DNA of 40,910 nucleotides, from positions 1-40,910 of IMG/VR virus record IMGVR_UViG_3300025921_000272; one strand, given 5' to 3'. The notes beneath the pieces are model-generated. The model made no database searches. It was not told the DNA's origin and was given only the letters and a program-made list of their open reading frames with translations. This document shows, in pieces, positions 13,092 through 19,705 of this stretch. The DNA comes from a virus. The position numbers were made by a program, and so were the translations under genes. The first letter of the stretch is position 1; each line of letters starts with the position of its first letter.

Positions 13092-13200
13092 GATGCCTTT
13101 CATTGTGGTTAAACATATAGACTACGATGGATACTAAGTCTATTACGCGCGTTGAAAAGACCAGCAAGAAAGTTAGGATGAGTTTGTCCTAGCGGGCATC
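13092..13200 (+). ncRNA. Candidate structured RNA B (four-helix, tRNA-like closure)
   Basis: The ends close as GATGCCT (13092-13098) with GGGCATC (13194-13200), 7 bp with one G-U. Inside are a perfect 7-bp hairpin (13117-13123 with 13137-13143), a 4-bp hairpin (13151-13154 with 13162-13165) and a 7-bp hairpin with one G-U (13172-13178 with 13187-13193) directly next to the closing stem. The loop of the last hairpin (GTTTG, 13182-13186) can pair with TAAAC at 13110-13114 in the junction. The layout resembles a tRNA in outline but lacks a tRNA T-loop and anticodon loop. A short hairpin (13213-13231) follows, then the Acb2-like gene. Confidence 0.45.
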
Positions 13201-13252
13201 TGCTTTTGGGTAGATATGTATGATTCATATCACCATGAAAGGATTAACATTA

Positions 13253-13471
13253 ATGCCAATTCCGACGCGGGAAGAATTGAGGAATAGATATTCATATCAT
13301 AGACCTGAAGGTAATCAACCTCAGAGATATGAAATTATCAGACAGAATTGTTTGCAACTAGCTGAAACAATTTGCGATAACACTCCATTTAGTAGGGAAC
13401 AGGCAACAGCGTTAACACATTTGGATTCGGTAATGATGTTTGCAAATGCAGCTATTGCGAGGAATGAATAA
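13253..13471 (+). CDS. Acb2/Tad1-hairpin-type protein, likely anti-CBASS or anti-Thoeris sponge (72 aa)
   Basis: The shape is an Asn-Arg-Tyr-Ser-Tyr-His start (residues 11-16, YSYHRPEGNQPQRY), a helix with EIIRQNCLQLAETICDNTP, then FSREQATALTHLDSVMMFANAAIARNE. The last part (SRE...ALTHLD.V..ANAAIARN) is the signature I associate with the Acb2/Tad1-hairpin family. Members sequester cyclic nucleotide signals made by CBASS or ADP-ribose cyclic signals of Thoeris, blocking abortive defence. The start ATG 13253 follows AAAGGA (13238-13243) at 9 bases; an earlier frame start at 13220 lacks such a site. It overlaps the acidic gene (TAATG). Ligand cannot be told from sequence. Confidence 0.75.
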   Translation: MPIPTREELRNRYSYHRPEGNQPQRYEIIRQNCLQLAETICDNTPFSREQATALTHLDSVMMFANAAIARNE

Positions 13472-13740
13472 TGAGAGATGACCTGCGACTTGTTGATAAT
13501 GATGAATCAGTTACCATTCGATTCCATGATGATCTTCTATTGGATGAAAATGGTGATTCAACGGATGATAGCACAACCGATGATGCTGATTCCGATGATG
13601 ATGATGCTGATGATTTAGAAGAAGATTTGGATGATTCTGATTTTGAAGAAGATGATGAAGAAGATGAGGATGAATCAGATTCTGATGAACCTGATGTAGA
13701 TGAAGATTTGGATAAAGACGAACCTGAACCCATTTCGTAA
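13471..13740 (+). CDS. Extremely acidic protein, possible DNA mimic (89 aa)
   Basis: By count 48 of 89 residues are Asp or Glu, with long runs from residue 38 to 75; only five Lys or Arg are present. The first 24 residues are more mixed (RDDLRLVDNDESVTIRFHDDLLL) and could form a small strand-helix head. Such proteins in phages can mimic DNA and block restriction or other DNA-binding host proteins, as Ocr does, though it shares no sequence with Ocr. It sits directly after the Acb2-like gene. It could instead be a disordered chaperone-like tail. Confidence 0.6.
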   Translation: MRDDLRLVDNDESVTIRFHDDLLLDENGDSTDDSTTDDADSDDDDADDLEEDLDDSDFEEDDEEDEDESDSDEPDVDEDLDKDEPEPIS

Positions 13741-13761
13741 ATAGATAAGTAATAAAGAGAT

Positions 13762-13899
13762 TCCATTATAGATTTTTGCACAAGTAGTAGTCTCATGAGG
13801 TGCAATATAAATCACTACCACTGTATTGCCGACGAACTCATGATGGTTATGAATAACTCATAACAAGCTCACTTAGGCGGGAAGAATTTCTATAATGGA
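13762..13899 (+). ncRNA. Candidate pseudoknotted structured RNA C
   Basis: A perfect 11-bp stem (13762-13772 with 13889-13899) encloses a branched region. Inside, TTGCAC/GTGCAA (13776-13781 with 13800-13805) closes a hairpin whose loop AGTAGTAGT (13783-13791) pairs in 8 of 9 positions with ACTACCACT (13814-13822) just outside it, an H-type pseudoknot. A second hairpin, GTTATG/CATAAC (13846-13851 with 13859-13864), has a 7-base loop. No credible gene lies in 13741-13990. A long hairpin with T-tract follows (13905-13965). No known family is recognised. Confidence 0.6.
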
Positions 13900-13904
13900 T
13901 AGAG

Positions 13905-13975
13905 GCTAGGGATTTGATAATCTAATTTCTCTTAGGAGAATCATTAGTATATATCAATCCCTAGCTTCGCCTTTT
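13905..13975 (+). terminator. Long hairpin followed by TTTT, probable attenuator or processing site
   Basis: GCTAGGGATTTGAT (13905-13918) pairs with ATCAATCCCTAGC (13953-13965) with one bulged base. An inner helix pairs 13922-13931 with 13936-13947, with a two-base bulge and a TTAG loop. TTTT follows at 13972-13975. It is long for a terminator and a good RNase III-type substrate; with the replication genes downstream, partial termination or cleavage is likelier than full stop. Confidence 0.5.
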
Positions 13976-13990
13976 AAATAATATAATCAC

Positions 13991-14245
13991 ATGACATACA
14001 AAGAAAAGTTTAATAATGAAACAAACTGGAAAAGAAAAGTTTTTATTGTTGAGCTTTTCCATTGTCATATGTTATTGAAGTTTGGAAAGAAATGGAAATT
14101 GAAGCGCACTGCTATTTATTTCCAAAAATCAATATCATTAATAAGTGAAGATATTAAGATTGCAAAGTTCTTAACAGATAATCATCATCTTAATGGTTCA
14201 TTAACAAGTAGAAATGAAGCACTTAAATTAATGAGGAAAAAATAA
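13991..14245 (+). CDS. Small helical, HTH-like protein (84 aa)
   Basis: The pattern WKRKVFIVELFHCHMLLKFGKKWKLKRTAIYFQKSISLISEDIKIAKFL looks like a helix-turn-helix protein: GKKWKLKRTAIYF, then SISLISEDIKIAK as the recognition part. The end TSRNEALKLMRKK is basic. It sits just before the DNA polymerase gene. It probably binds DNA; a role at an origin or as a regulator is speculation. Confidence 0.55.
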   Translation: MTYKEKFNNETNWKRKVFIVELFHCHMLLKFGKKWKLKRTAIYFQKSISLISEDIKIAKFLTDNHHLNGSLTSRNEALKLMRKK

Positions 14246-14252
14246 TCGTAAA

Positions 14253-16703
14253 ATGGATATCGAAAAATATATCTGTGGCTTCGGCCCAATGGGTGCTAAA
14301 ATAGTTATTGTATCTGAGTGCCCAACCGAAGATGATGTAAGAAATCATAAAGCATATACAGGTTCTGCTGGTCGCGAACTGGATAAAGTATTAAAAGAAG
14401 CTGGAATCGATTCGTTCTCATGTTGGAAAACTTTCGCGTGCAAATATTATGTTCCGCCTAATATCGGTGATGCCAAAATTCCTTTTAAAGTTCGCGCAGA
14501 ACAAGAGGGAATTAATCTTCAAACTGAATATAATGATTTACAAGTTGAGATTGCTGGGATTCAACCTAATGTAATCATTTGTTTAGGTTCAACTGCTCTA
14601 TATGCTATTACTGGTAAATCACCTCTTACTGATTATCGCGGTTCGATTTTAACTGGATATGGTAAGAAGGTAGTCGCGACTTATCATCCTAAAGATTTTA
14701 TCTTCGCCAAAGGTGGAGAATCTACAGCATATTGGCAGCGACAGATAATGTTAGTTGATTTGAAAAGAGCTAAAGAAGAATCTCTAACAAGTCAATTAAT
14801 ATTACCCAGTCGCATGTTAAGGGTTGCGCGGTCATCTGCTGATGTATATGAATTCTTTAGGAAATATAAAGATCATAAGAATCCAGCAGTCGATATCGAA
14901 GCATTAGAATGTATTCCATCCTGTATCGGATTCGCATTTACACCATATGAGGGAATGACAATTCCTCTTTGGAATGTGAAGGGATTATCCACAATTCCCG
15001 ATTCCGATATGGCAATGATGTGGATTTATGTTGCTGAAGCATTGGTGAAATATGATATCATTGGTCAGAATTTCAAATACGATCAAGATAAGATTAATAG
15101 ACTTGGCTTTATCATTAAGCATTTATTTAGTGATACAATGCTTAAGGCTTTTGCTATTAATCCTGAATTACCGAAGTCATTGGCTTTTAATACATCCATC
15201 TATACAAGGGAACCATTCTATAAAAACGAAGGAATGTATGAAGGCTCAGTCGAAGATTTATTTCTTGGATGCGCACGAGATTCTTGCGTTACAAAAGAAG
15301 TAGATTTAGCGATGGATAGCGACTTAGATGAATTAGGAATGAGACCTTATTATGAGAATTTCATTCTTAAACTTCATTGGTCATATCTTAAAACTGAGAA
15401 TATTGGATTCCGCATTGATGCCAAAGCTAGAGAAGTTTTAATTGAGAAATATGTGAAATGGCAAGAAGCGAATGCTTATGAGTTATGGCAACTCTGCGGA
15501 ACACAAATTAATAGTAATTCACCTAAGCAAATTGCAAGTCTGCTATTTGATAATTTTAAGTTGCCCCGCAGAGCAGGAACAGGTGAAGAAGAATTAACAT
15601 CATTACTCGCGCAACATGGAAAGAATAAATTACATAAACGAGTAATGGAATTAATTTTAGAAGATAGACGTGTTAAGAAAACTATTAATACATATCTTCT
15701 AGCAATGCCAGATTTTGATGGAAGAATGAAATCAACATTTTTCCTTTGCCTTGATACTGGTAGAACTTCTACAGGGCAACAAGATCCACCAATTAGACCT
15801 TCGATTGAAGTTAAGAATTTATCTAATAAGAAAATCGATAAGGTTCTTGGAACCGCGTTTCAAACCATGACGAAACATGGTGATATTGGTGAAGATTTAA
15901 GGTCAATGTATGTTGCCGATCCGGGAGAAGTTTTTATTAATATCGATTCTTCTCAGGCAGAAGCAAGAGTTGTATTCTTACTTGCCGATGATGAACAAGC
16001 ACTTATCGATATTGATAAACACGATTATCATGCTCTTACCGCTAGTTGGTTTTTTGGTGGTACTGAGGATGATTATAGTAAGAAAATTCTCGGATATGAA
16101 TCACCTATTAGATTTTGTGGCAAGACTTTACGGCACGCAGGTCATTTGGGGGCGAGTAAAAAACGAGCAGCTTTATCTGTTAATACAGACGCAAGAAAAT
16201 ACAAGATTAATATTTCTATTGACGAGAAATTCGCGGAAACAGCATTAAGGATTTTTCATGCTAGGCAACCTTCAATTCAGCAGGTATTCCATAAAGGAAT
16301 TCAAGATTGCTTAGCTAATGATGGTAGAAGATTACGCGCTCCAGTTCCATATGGCGTGGATGCTGAATTTGGTCCCATCAGACAATTTTTTGAAAGGTGG
16401 GGTGATGAATTATTTCGAAAGGGATATTCCTATATTCCTCAGAGAACGGTTACTGATAATACCAAAGCCGCGAAATTGAGAATTGAAAATGAACTTCAAG
16501 GTATCAAATGCATTCTTGAATCCCATGATGCTTTGTTATTTTCAATTAGAATTAATGAAGTTGGTTCAGTAGTTCCAGTTTTAAAAAGGGAAATGGAACG
16601 TCCCATTTGTTTCAAGAATTGTTCCATGCCACGAAGGGATTTAATTATCCCATCTGATGTTGAAATTGGTGAGAACTATAAGAATTTGGTGAAATACAGA
16701 TGA
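14253..16703 (+). CDS. Uracil-DNA-glycosylase domain fused to family A DNA polymerase (816 aa)
   Basis: Residues 8-165 match family 4-type uracil-DNA glycosylase: GFGPMGAKIVIVSE, YTGSAG at 35-40, ICLGSTAL at 109-116 and ATYHP at 142-146. Residues 205-360 are a 3'-5' exonuclease: D214/E216, N273/D277 and D343. The polymerase follows: TGRTS (502-506), motif A D565 with E570 (DSSQAEAR), O-helix R620-K624 and motif C H758-D759. The catalytic acids are present, so it should be active and proofreading. Differences from E. coli Pol I: O-helix positions F762 and Y766 appear as H628 and L632, and HDE is HDA (758-760). It is the replicative polymerase of this phage. Confidence 0.9.
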   Translation: MDIEKYICGFGPMGAKIVIVSECPTEDDVRNHKAYTGSAGRELDKVLKEAGIDSFSCWKTFACKYYVPPNIGDAKIPFKVRAEQEGINLQTEYNDLQVEIAGIQPNVIICLGSTALYAITGKSPLTDYRGSILTGYGKKVVATYHPKDFIFAKGGESTAYWQRQIMLVDLKRAKEESLTSQLILPSRMLRVARSSADVYEFFRKYKDHKNPAVDIEALECIPSCIGFAFTPYEGMTIPLWNVKGLSTIPDSDMAMMWIYVAEALVKYDIIGQNFKYDQDKINRLGFIIKHLFSDTMLKAFAINPELPKSLAFNTSIYTREPFYKNEGMYEGSVEDLFLGCARDSCVTKEVDLAMDSDLDELGMRPYYENFILKLHWSYLKTENIGFRIDAKAREVLIEKYVKWQEANAYELWQLCGTQINSNSPKQIASLLFDNFKLPRRAGTGEEELTSLLAQHGKNKLHKRVMELILEDRRVKKTINTYLLAMPDFDGRMKSTFFLCLDTGRTSTGQQDPPIRPSIEVKNLSNKKIDKVLGTAFQTMTKHGDIGEDLRSMYVADPGEVFINIDSSQAEARVVFLLADDEQALIDIDKHDYHALTASWFFGGTEDDYSKKILGYESPIRFCGKTLRHAGHLGASKKRAALSVNTDARKYKINISIDEKFAETALRIFHARQPSIQQVFHKGIQDCLANDGRRLRAPVPYGVDAEFGPIRQFFERWGDELFRKGYSYIPQRTVTDNTKAAKLRIENELQGIKCILESHDALLFSIRINEVGSVVPVLKREMERPICFKNCSMPRRDLIIPSDVEIGENYKNLVKYR

Positions 16704-16873
16704 ATGAACAAAATTATTTTACAATAACAATTGATGAAGCAAAACAACTATATCAATATCTTTCAAAACAGTATATCAGTTACGAGCATTATCCGCTTGT
16801 AATTAACCTAACCCGCGCGCTTCGTGATATTGATACCGATGGACCTTCTAAAAGAGATATTGGGAGCGTATAA
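16700..16873 (+). CDS. Small hypothetical protein overlapping two genes (57 aa)
   Basis: The ATG overlaps the polymerase stop (ATGA) and the frame runs 35 bases into the next gene. The product reads NEQNYFTITIDEAKQLYQYLSKQY and continues basic-neutral, a plausible small alpha-beta protein. The ATGA junction supports translation; function unknown. Confidence 0.5.
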   Translation: MNEQNYFTITIDEAKQLYQYLSKQYISYEHYPLVINLTRALRDIDTDGPSKRDIGSV

Positions 16874-18047
16874 AGAACTTGAATCACCACAATCATTTTG
16901 GTATTGGTCAGCATTAGCAGCTATTAGTGCTGTTGTTAAAGATAATCTATATCTCGACCGCGGTGGGGCATTCAAAACTTATCCTAACATTTATGTCATG
17001 CTTTATGCTGACTCAGGATTAAGAAAAGGCCCACCAGTATCATTAGCAAAGAGATTAGTGAAATCTGTTAACAATACTAAAATTATCTCTGGTAGAAGTT
17101 CGATTCAAGGGATATTAAAAGAACTTGGAACGGCAGAAAGTAAGCCAGGAGGTAAGATTCAATTTAAATCGACCGCGTTCATTTGTGCAAGTGAATTTAC
17201 ATCATCATTAGTAACTGATCCTTCTGCAATGACTATCTTAACCGATCTTTATGATAGGTCATATAATGAGGGAGATTACAAGTCACTTTTGAAGATGGAA
17301 TCATTTCAATTAAAAGATCCTACATTGACAATCTTAGTAGGAACAAATGAAGCGCATTTTGAAGATTTTGTAGGTTCTAAAGATGTTCATGGTGGATTTA
17401 TGGGTAGAATGTTTGTAATCGCGGAATCGAAATACAATACATTAAATCCATTAATCAGACCATTAGAAATTAAACCAGATGAAGAGAATTGGATTGAATA
17501 TTTAAAAGAAGTGGGCAAATTACAAGGACCATTCAAACCATTCCACGATACACAGGCTGGGAATAGATTTGAAGAATGGTATCTTGATTTTTACCGAACG
17601 ATTGAAAAGCAGAAAGTAAAAGATCCAACTGGTACGATGCAGCGAGTTGGTGATTCTGTAATTAAGGTCGCGATGTTAATATCATTAAGTAAGTCATTGA
17701 ACCTTGAAATTTCACTAAATGATATTGAAGAAGCGATTGAAAAGTGCGAAGGTTTAGTAGGTAATATTAGGAAAACTACAATGGGTAAGCGAGGCAAATC
17801 TTCGCTCGCGGACCAAAAATTGCTTATCGTTAATGAATTGCTAAGTAGAGATAATCATGCTATTAGCAGAGAATTGCTTGCCAAGAAATATTGGATGCAT
17901 TTCAATGCTGCGGAATTGGATGAGATGATTAGGTCTTTTGAAATGGCGGGATTAGTAGTTCAGGAAGCAATTGGAAGTCAAATTATCTATCGAATGCCGG
18001 AAGAACAGGTTAAGGAATTGGAGAAATTCTTTAAAGGAAAGAATTGA
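16839..18047 (+). CDS. DUF3987-type P-loop ATPase, probable replicative helicase/primase-helicase part (402 aa)
   Basis: The order fits DUF3987: a helical start (PQSFWYWSALAAISAVVKDNLYL), the P-loop variant ADSGLRKGPP at 57-66, a middle with ICASEFTSSLV and TILVGTNEAHFEDFV, and a C-terminal winged-helix-like end (SRELLAKKYWMHFNAAELDEMIRSFEMAGLV). DUF3987 proteins are RepA/primase-helicase related, so this is the best helicase candidate for the polymerase next to it. The Walker A lacks the usual GK(S/T) ending. The start ATG 16839 is chosen over GTG 16824 by fit, without a clear ribosome-binding site. No separate primase is seen. Confidence 0.65.
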   Translation: MDLLKEILGAYKELESPQSFWYWSALAAISAVVKDNLYLDRGGAFKTYPNIYVMLYADSGLRKGPPVSLAKRLVKSVNNTKIISGRSSIQGILKELGTAESKPGGKIQFKSTAFICASEFTSSLVTDPSAMTILTDLYDRSYNEGDYKSLLKMESFQLKDPTLTILVGTNEAHFEDFVGSKDVHGGFMGRMFVIAESKYNTLNPLIRPLEIKPDEENWIEYLKEVGKLQGPFKPFHDTQAGNRFEEWYLDFYRTIEKQKVKDPTGTMQRVGDSVIKVAMLISLSKSLNLEISLNDIEEAIEKCEGLVGNIRKTTMGKRGKSSLADQKLLIVNELLSRDNHAISRELLAKKYWMHFNAAELDEMIRSFEMAGLVVQEAIGSQIIYRMPEEQVKELEKFFKGKN

Positions 18048-18214
18048 TGAAGGAAACCAAAGAAGAAAAAGAAAAACGAATTAAAGAAGGTCGTTGTATT
18101 CTTGAGGTAGATTCACCTAGTTATCCTCCAAGTAATGATGAATATCTTCAATGTGGTTGTAAGTATTGTATGAGTAAATTTGAACCGCGAACTGCAAATG
18201 GTTCATTGGATTAA
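18047..18214 (+). CDS. Small charged protein with a CGCKYC cluster (55 aa)
   Basis: A Lys/Glu-rich helix (KETKEEKEKRIKEG) is followed by CILEVDS and a cluster CGCKYC that may bind metal. The ATG overlaps the upstream TGA (ATGA-type junction). Function unknown. Confidence 0.5.
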   Translation: MKETKEEKEKRIKEGRCILEVDSPSYPPSNDEYLQCGCKYCMSKFEPRTANGSLD

Positions 18215-18216
18215 AA

Positions 18217-18426
18217 ATGGCAAACAAATCATCAAAAGAATCTCAAGTAATAAATGAAACAATAAATAATACAATTAAACAATTACAAAATCAGCAAGAT
18301 AGAATGATTGATTATCTTAAACTTAAAGTTCAAGAAGAAGATTGGCATGGCGTAGCTGATGCTGCGATGGATATTAGGGAAATTGTTGCTCAGAAAAGAA
18401 TTTTAATTGGAGGAAAGAGAAAATGA
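18217..18426 (+). CDS. Helical hypothetical protein with WHGVADAAMDIRE motif (69 aa)
   Basis: An N-terminal coil (NETINNTIKQLQNQQDRM) continues as LKLKVQEEDWHGVADAAMDIREIVAQK. I recall this DWHGVADAAMDLRE element in small phage proteins; the role is unknown. The stop overlaps the next start (ATGA). Confidence 0.55.
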   Translation: MANKSSKESQVINETINNTIKQLQNQQDRMIDYLKLKVQEEDWHGVADAAMDIREIVAQKRILIGGKRK

Positions 18427-18986
18427 CAGAGTTAAAAAGAAATGGTTCATCTGAGTTTTATGCTCTATTAGATGAAATGGGAAAGTTGCATGATAAAAAG
18501 TTACATGATTATGCATCTAATAGTGATCCTTTTGGTAACTATTATTTTGCTGGCAAATTATCTAAACTATTCGATAATCCTGATGATTCAGGTTTTATTG
18601 GGAGATTGGGCGAAAAACTATATCGTTTGGCTAATTTGGAAAACGGGAATAAAGTCCCTGCAAATGAATCAATCTATGATACTGAAACTGATATCTGCGT
18701 AATTGTAACTTTGTGGATTGCATCGAGAAGGAATAGAAGATATAAAGATCAACAAAATCTTAAAATTGATTTTGCTAAAAAACAACAGGCTGAATATAAT
18801 CAAGCAAGATTAGGTCAAGCTGAACAAGGGATAAGTCATCAACCCCAACTTTATAGTTGTGAAAGTTGTCTAACAAAATTTACATCTAATGGTCCAATTT
18901 TTCATTTTATTCCAGGTTATAAATATTTATACTTTTGTAGCCAATCATGTAAAGATGCTCATTTAAATAGAATAAAAGATAAATAA
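18423..18986 (+). CDS. DUF1599 (MazG-like) nucleotide-associated domain plus C-terminal zinc finger (187 aa)
   Basis: Residues 11-105 match DUF1599: KLHDKKLHDYASNSDPFGNYYF, then GRLGEKLYRLANLE and ANESIYDTETDICVIVTLW, with E64/K65 and D86/D90 at positions where this all-alpha NTP-pyrophosphatase-like fold holds metal. DUF1599 is also called a nucleotide-modification-associated domain, so a role with dNTP pools or modified bases is possible. Residues 140-185 hold C146/C149 and C172/C176, a zinc finger of FCS/TRASH style. The two parts are joined by a Gln-rich linker. Confidence 0.7.
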   Translation: MTELKRNGSSEFYALLDEMGKLHDKKLHDYASNSDPFGNYYFAGKLSKLFDNPDDSGFIGRLGEKLYRLANLENGNKVPANESIYDTETDICVIVTLWIASRRNRRYKDQQNLKIDFAKKQQAEYNQARLGQAEQGISHQPQLYSCESCLTKFTSNGPIFHFIPGYKYLYFCSQSCKDAHLNRIKDK

Positions 18987-18994
18987 TTCATCAT

Positions 18995-19078
18995 GGGATA
19001 GTGGCGGAACTGGCATACGCATAGGACTTAAAATCCTAGGTCCGAAAGGAATTAAGGGTTCGACTCCCTTCTATCCCA
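18995..19078 (+). tRNA. tRNA-Leu(UAA)
   Basis: A full cloverleaf can be drawn: acceptor GGGATAG with CTATCCC (18995-19001, 19071-19077), discriminator A 19078, anticodon stem TAGGA/TCCTA with loop CTTAAAA and anticodon TAA (19029-19031), long variable arm, and T-arm AAGGG-TTCGACT-CCCTT. The 84-base length and variable arm fit tRNA-Leu. No CCA is encoded. TTA is very common in this AT-rich genome, so the gene likely supports phage translation. Confidence 0.93.
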
Positions 19079-19088
19079 CTTTAATTTT

Positions 19089-19259
19089 ATGAATAAAAAA
19101 GAAGAATTTGAATTGGCAGCTAAGGCATTTTGTGCAATGACTGCCGCTGAAAAAGGTATTTGTTTAACATTTTTCAAATTTTCAAAAGCTAGTGTGGTTG
19201 ATGGATTTATTGAATGTGTCTATAAAACAATTAAACCTCTAATTAAAACAGATGAATAA
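19089..19259 (+). CDS. Small hypothetical protein (56 aa)
   Basis: A helical, Lys/Glu-rich protein (NKKEEFELAAKAFCAMTAAEKG) with a hydrophobic middle (ICLTFFKFSKASVV). It starts 10 bases after the tRNA and overlaps the next gene by eight bases. No family is recognised. Confidence 0.5.
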   Translation: MNKKEEFELAAKAFCAMTAAEKGICLTFFKFSKASVVDGFIECVYKTIKPLIKTDE

Positions 19260-19497
19260 AGGCAAAAAATTAAGATTATGCAAGCAATGTGGAAGAAAAA
19301 GATTTTGTACAAGAGAACGAGTTCCTGGTAATACTTTTAAATATACTTGTTCTAAAGGTCATATCTGGGTTATTGAGGGATTAACCTTAGAACGAGTAAA
19401 TTTAGTTACTGAAGATGTTATACAGGGAAGTTTGAGAAATTTGTTTGATAGGGATGATACATTCTTTAAGGTATTAAGTAGAAATGAGCAGAAATGA
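19252..19497 (+). CDS. Zinc-ribbon protein (81 aa)
   Basis: N-terminal cysteines CKQC (10-13), then C19 in CGRKRFC and C33 in TCSKGH form a zinc ribbon with a basic surround, followed by a mostly helical tail. It overlaps both neighbours in different frames. Nucleic-acid binding is likely; the target is unknown. Confidence 0.55.
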   Translation: MNKGKKLRLCKQCGRKRFCTRERVPGNTFKYTCSKGHIWVIEGLTLERVNLVTEDVIQGSLRNLFDRDDTFFKVLSRNEQK

Positions 19498-19705
19498 ATA
19501 TATAAAAAAATATAGAAGAAAACAATATCAAAGATATAGATCAAATGGAAATTGTATAGATTGTGGTTTACCATCCAAACCTTATTGGCGATGTTTTGGA
19601 TGTAGGGTTAAAGTAAGTAAGAGAAATAAGAGATATTATCAGAAACATAAAGATAGAATTAAAAAACAAAAACATGAATCTCGATCTACTAAAAAAACTA
19701 ACTAG
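19484..19705 (+). CDS. Very basic zinc-ribbon protein (73 aa)
   Basis: CIDC (24-27) and CFGC (37-40) with NGNCIDCGLPSKPYWRCFGC form a small zinc site. Flanking segments are rich in Arg, Lys and Tyr (EYIKKYRRKQYQRYRSN, KDRIKKQKHESRSTKK). It should bind nucleic acid strongly. It resembles parts of HNH-associated ribbons, but no HNH motif is seen. Confidence 0.55.
   Translation: MSRNEYIKKYRRKQYQRYRSNGNCIDCGLPSKPYWRCFGCRVKVSKRNKRYYQKHKDRIKKQKHESRSTKKTN

Noticed and set aside
13092-13200. RNA B as a tRNA
   Set aside because: The T-arm loop lacks TTC, the central hairpin has a 13-base loop and the total length is too large, so it is kept only as a structured RNA candidate.
13452-13805. Ser-rich antisense open frame
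   Set aside because: It is the reverse strand of the acidic gene (GAT/GAA codons read as TC-rich codons), opposite to the operon direction.
14985-14993. TTATCCACA, a perfect DnaA box consensus
   Set aside because: Single copy inside the polymerase coding sequence; one such 9-mer is expected by chance in AT-rich DNA of this length.
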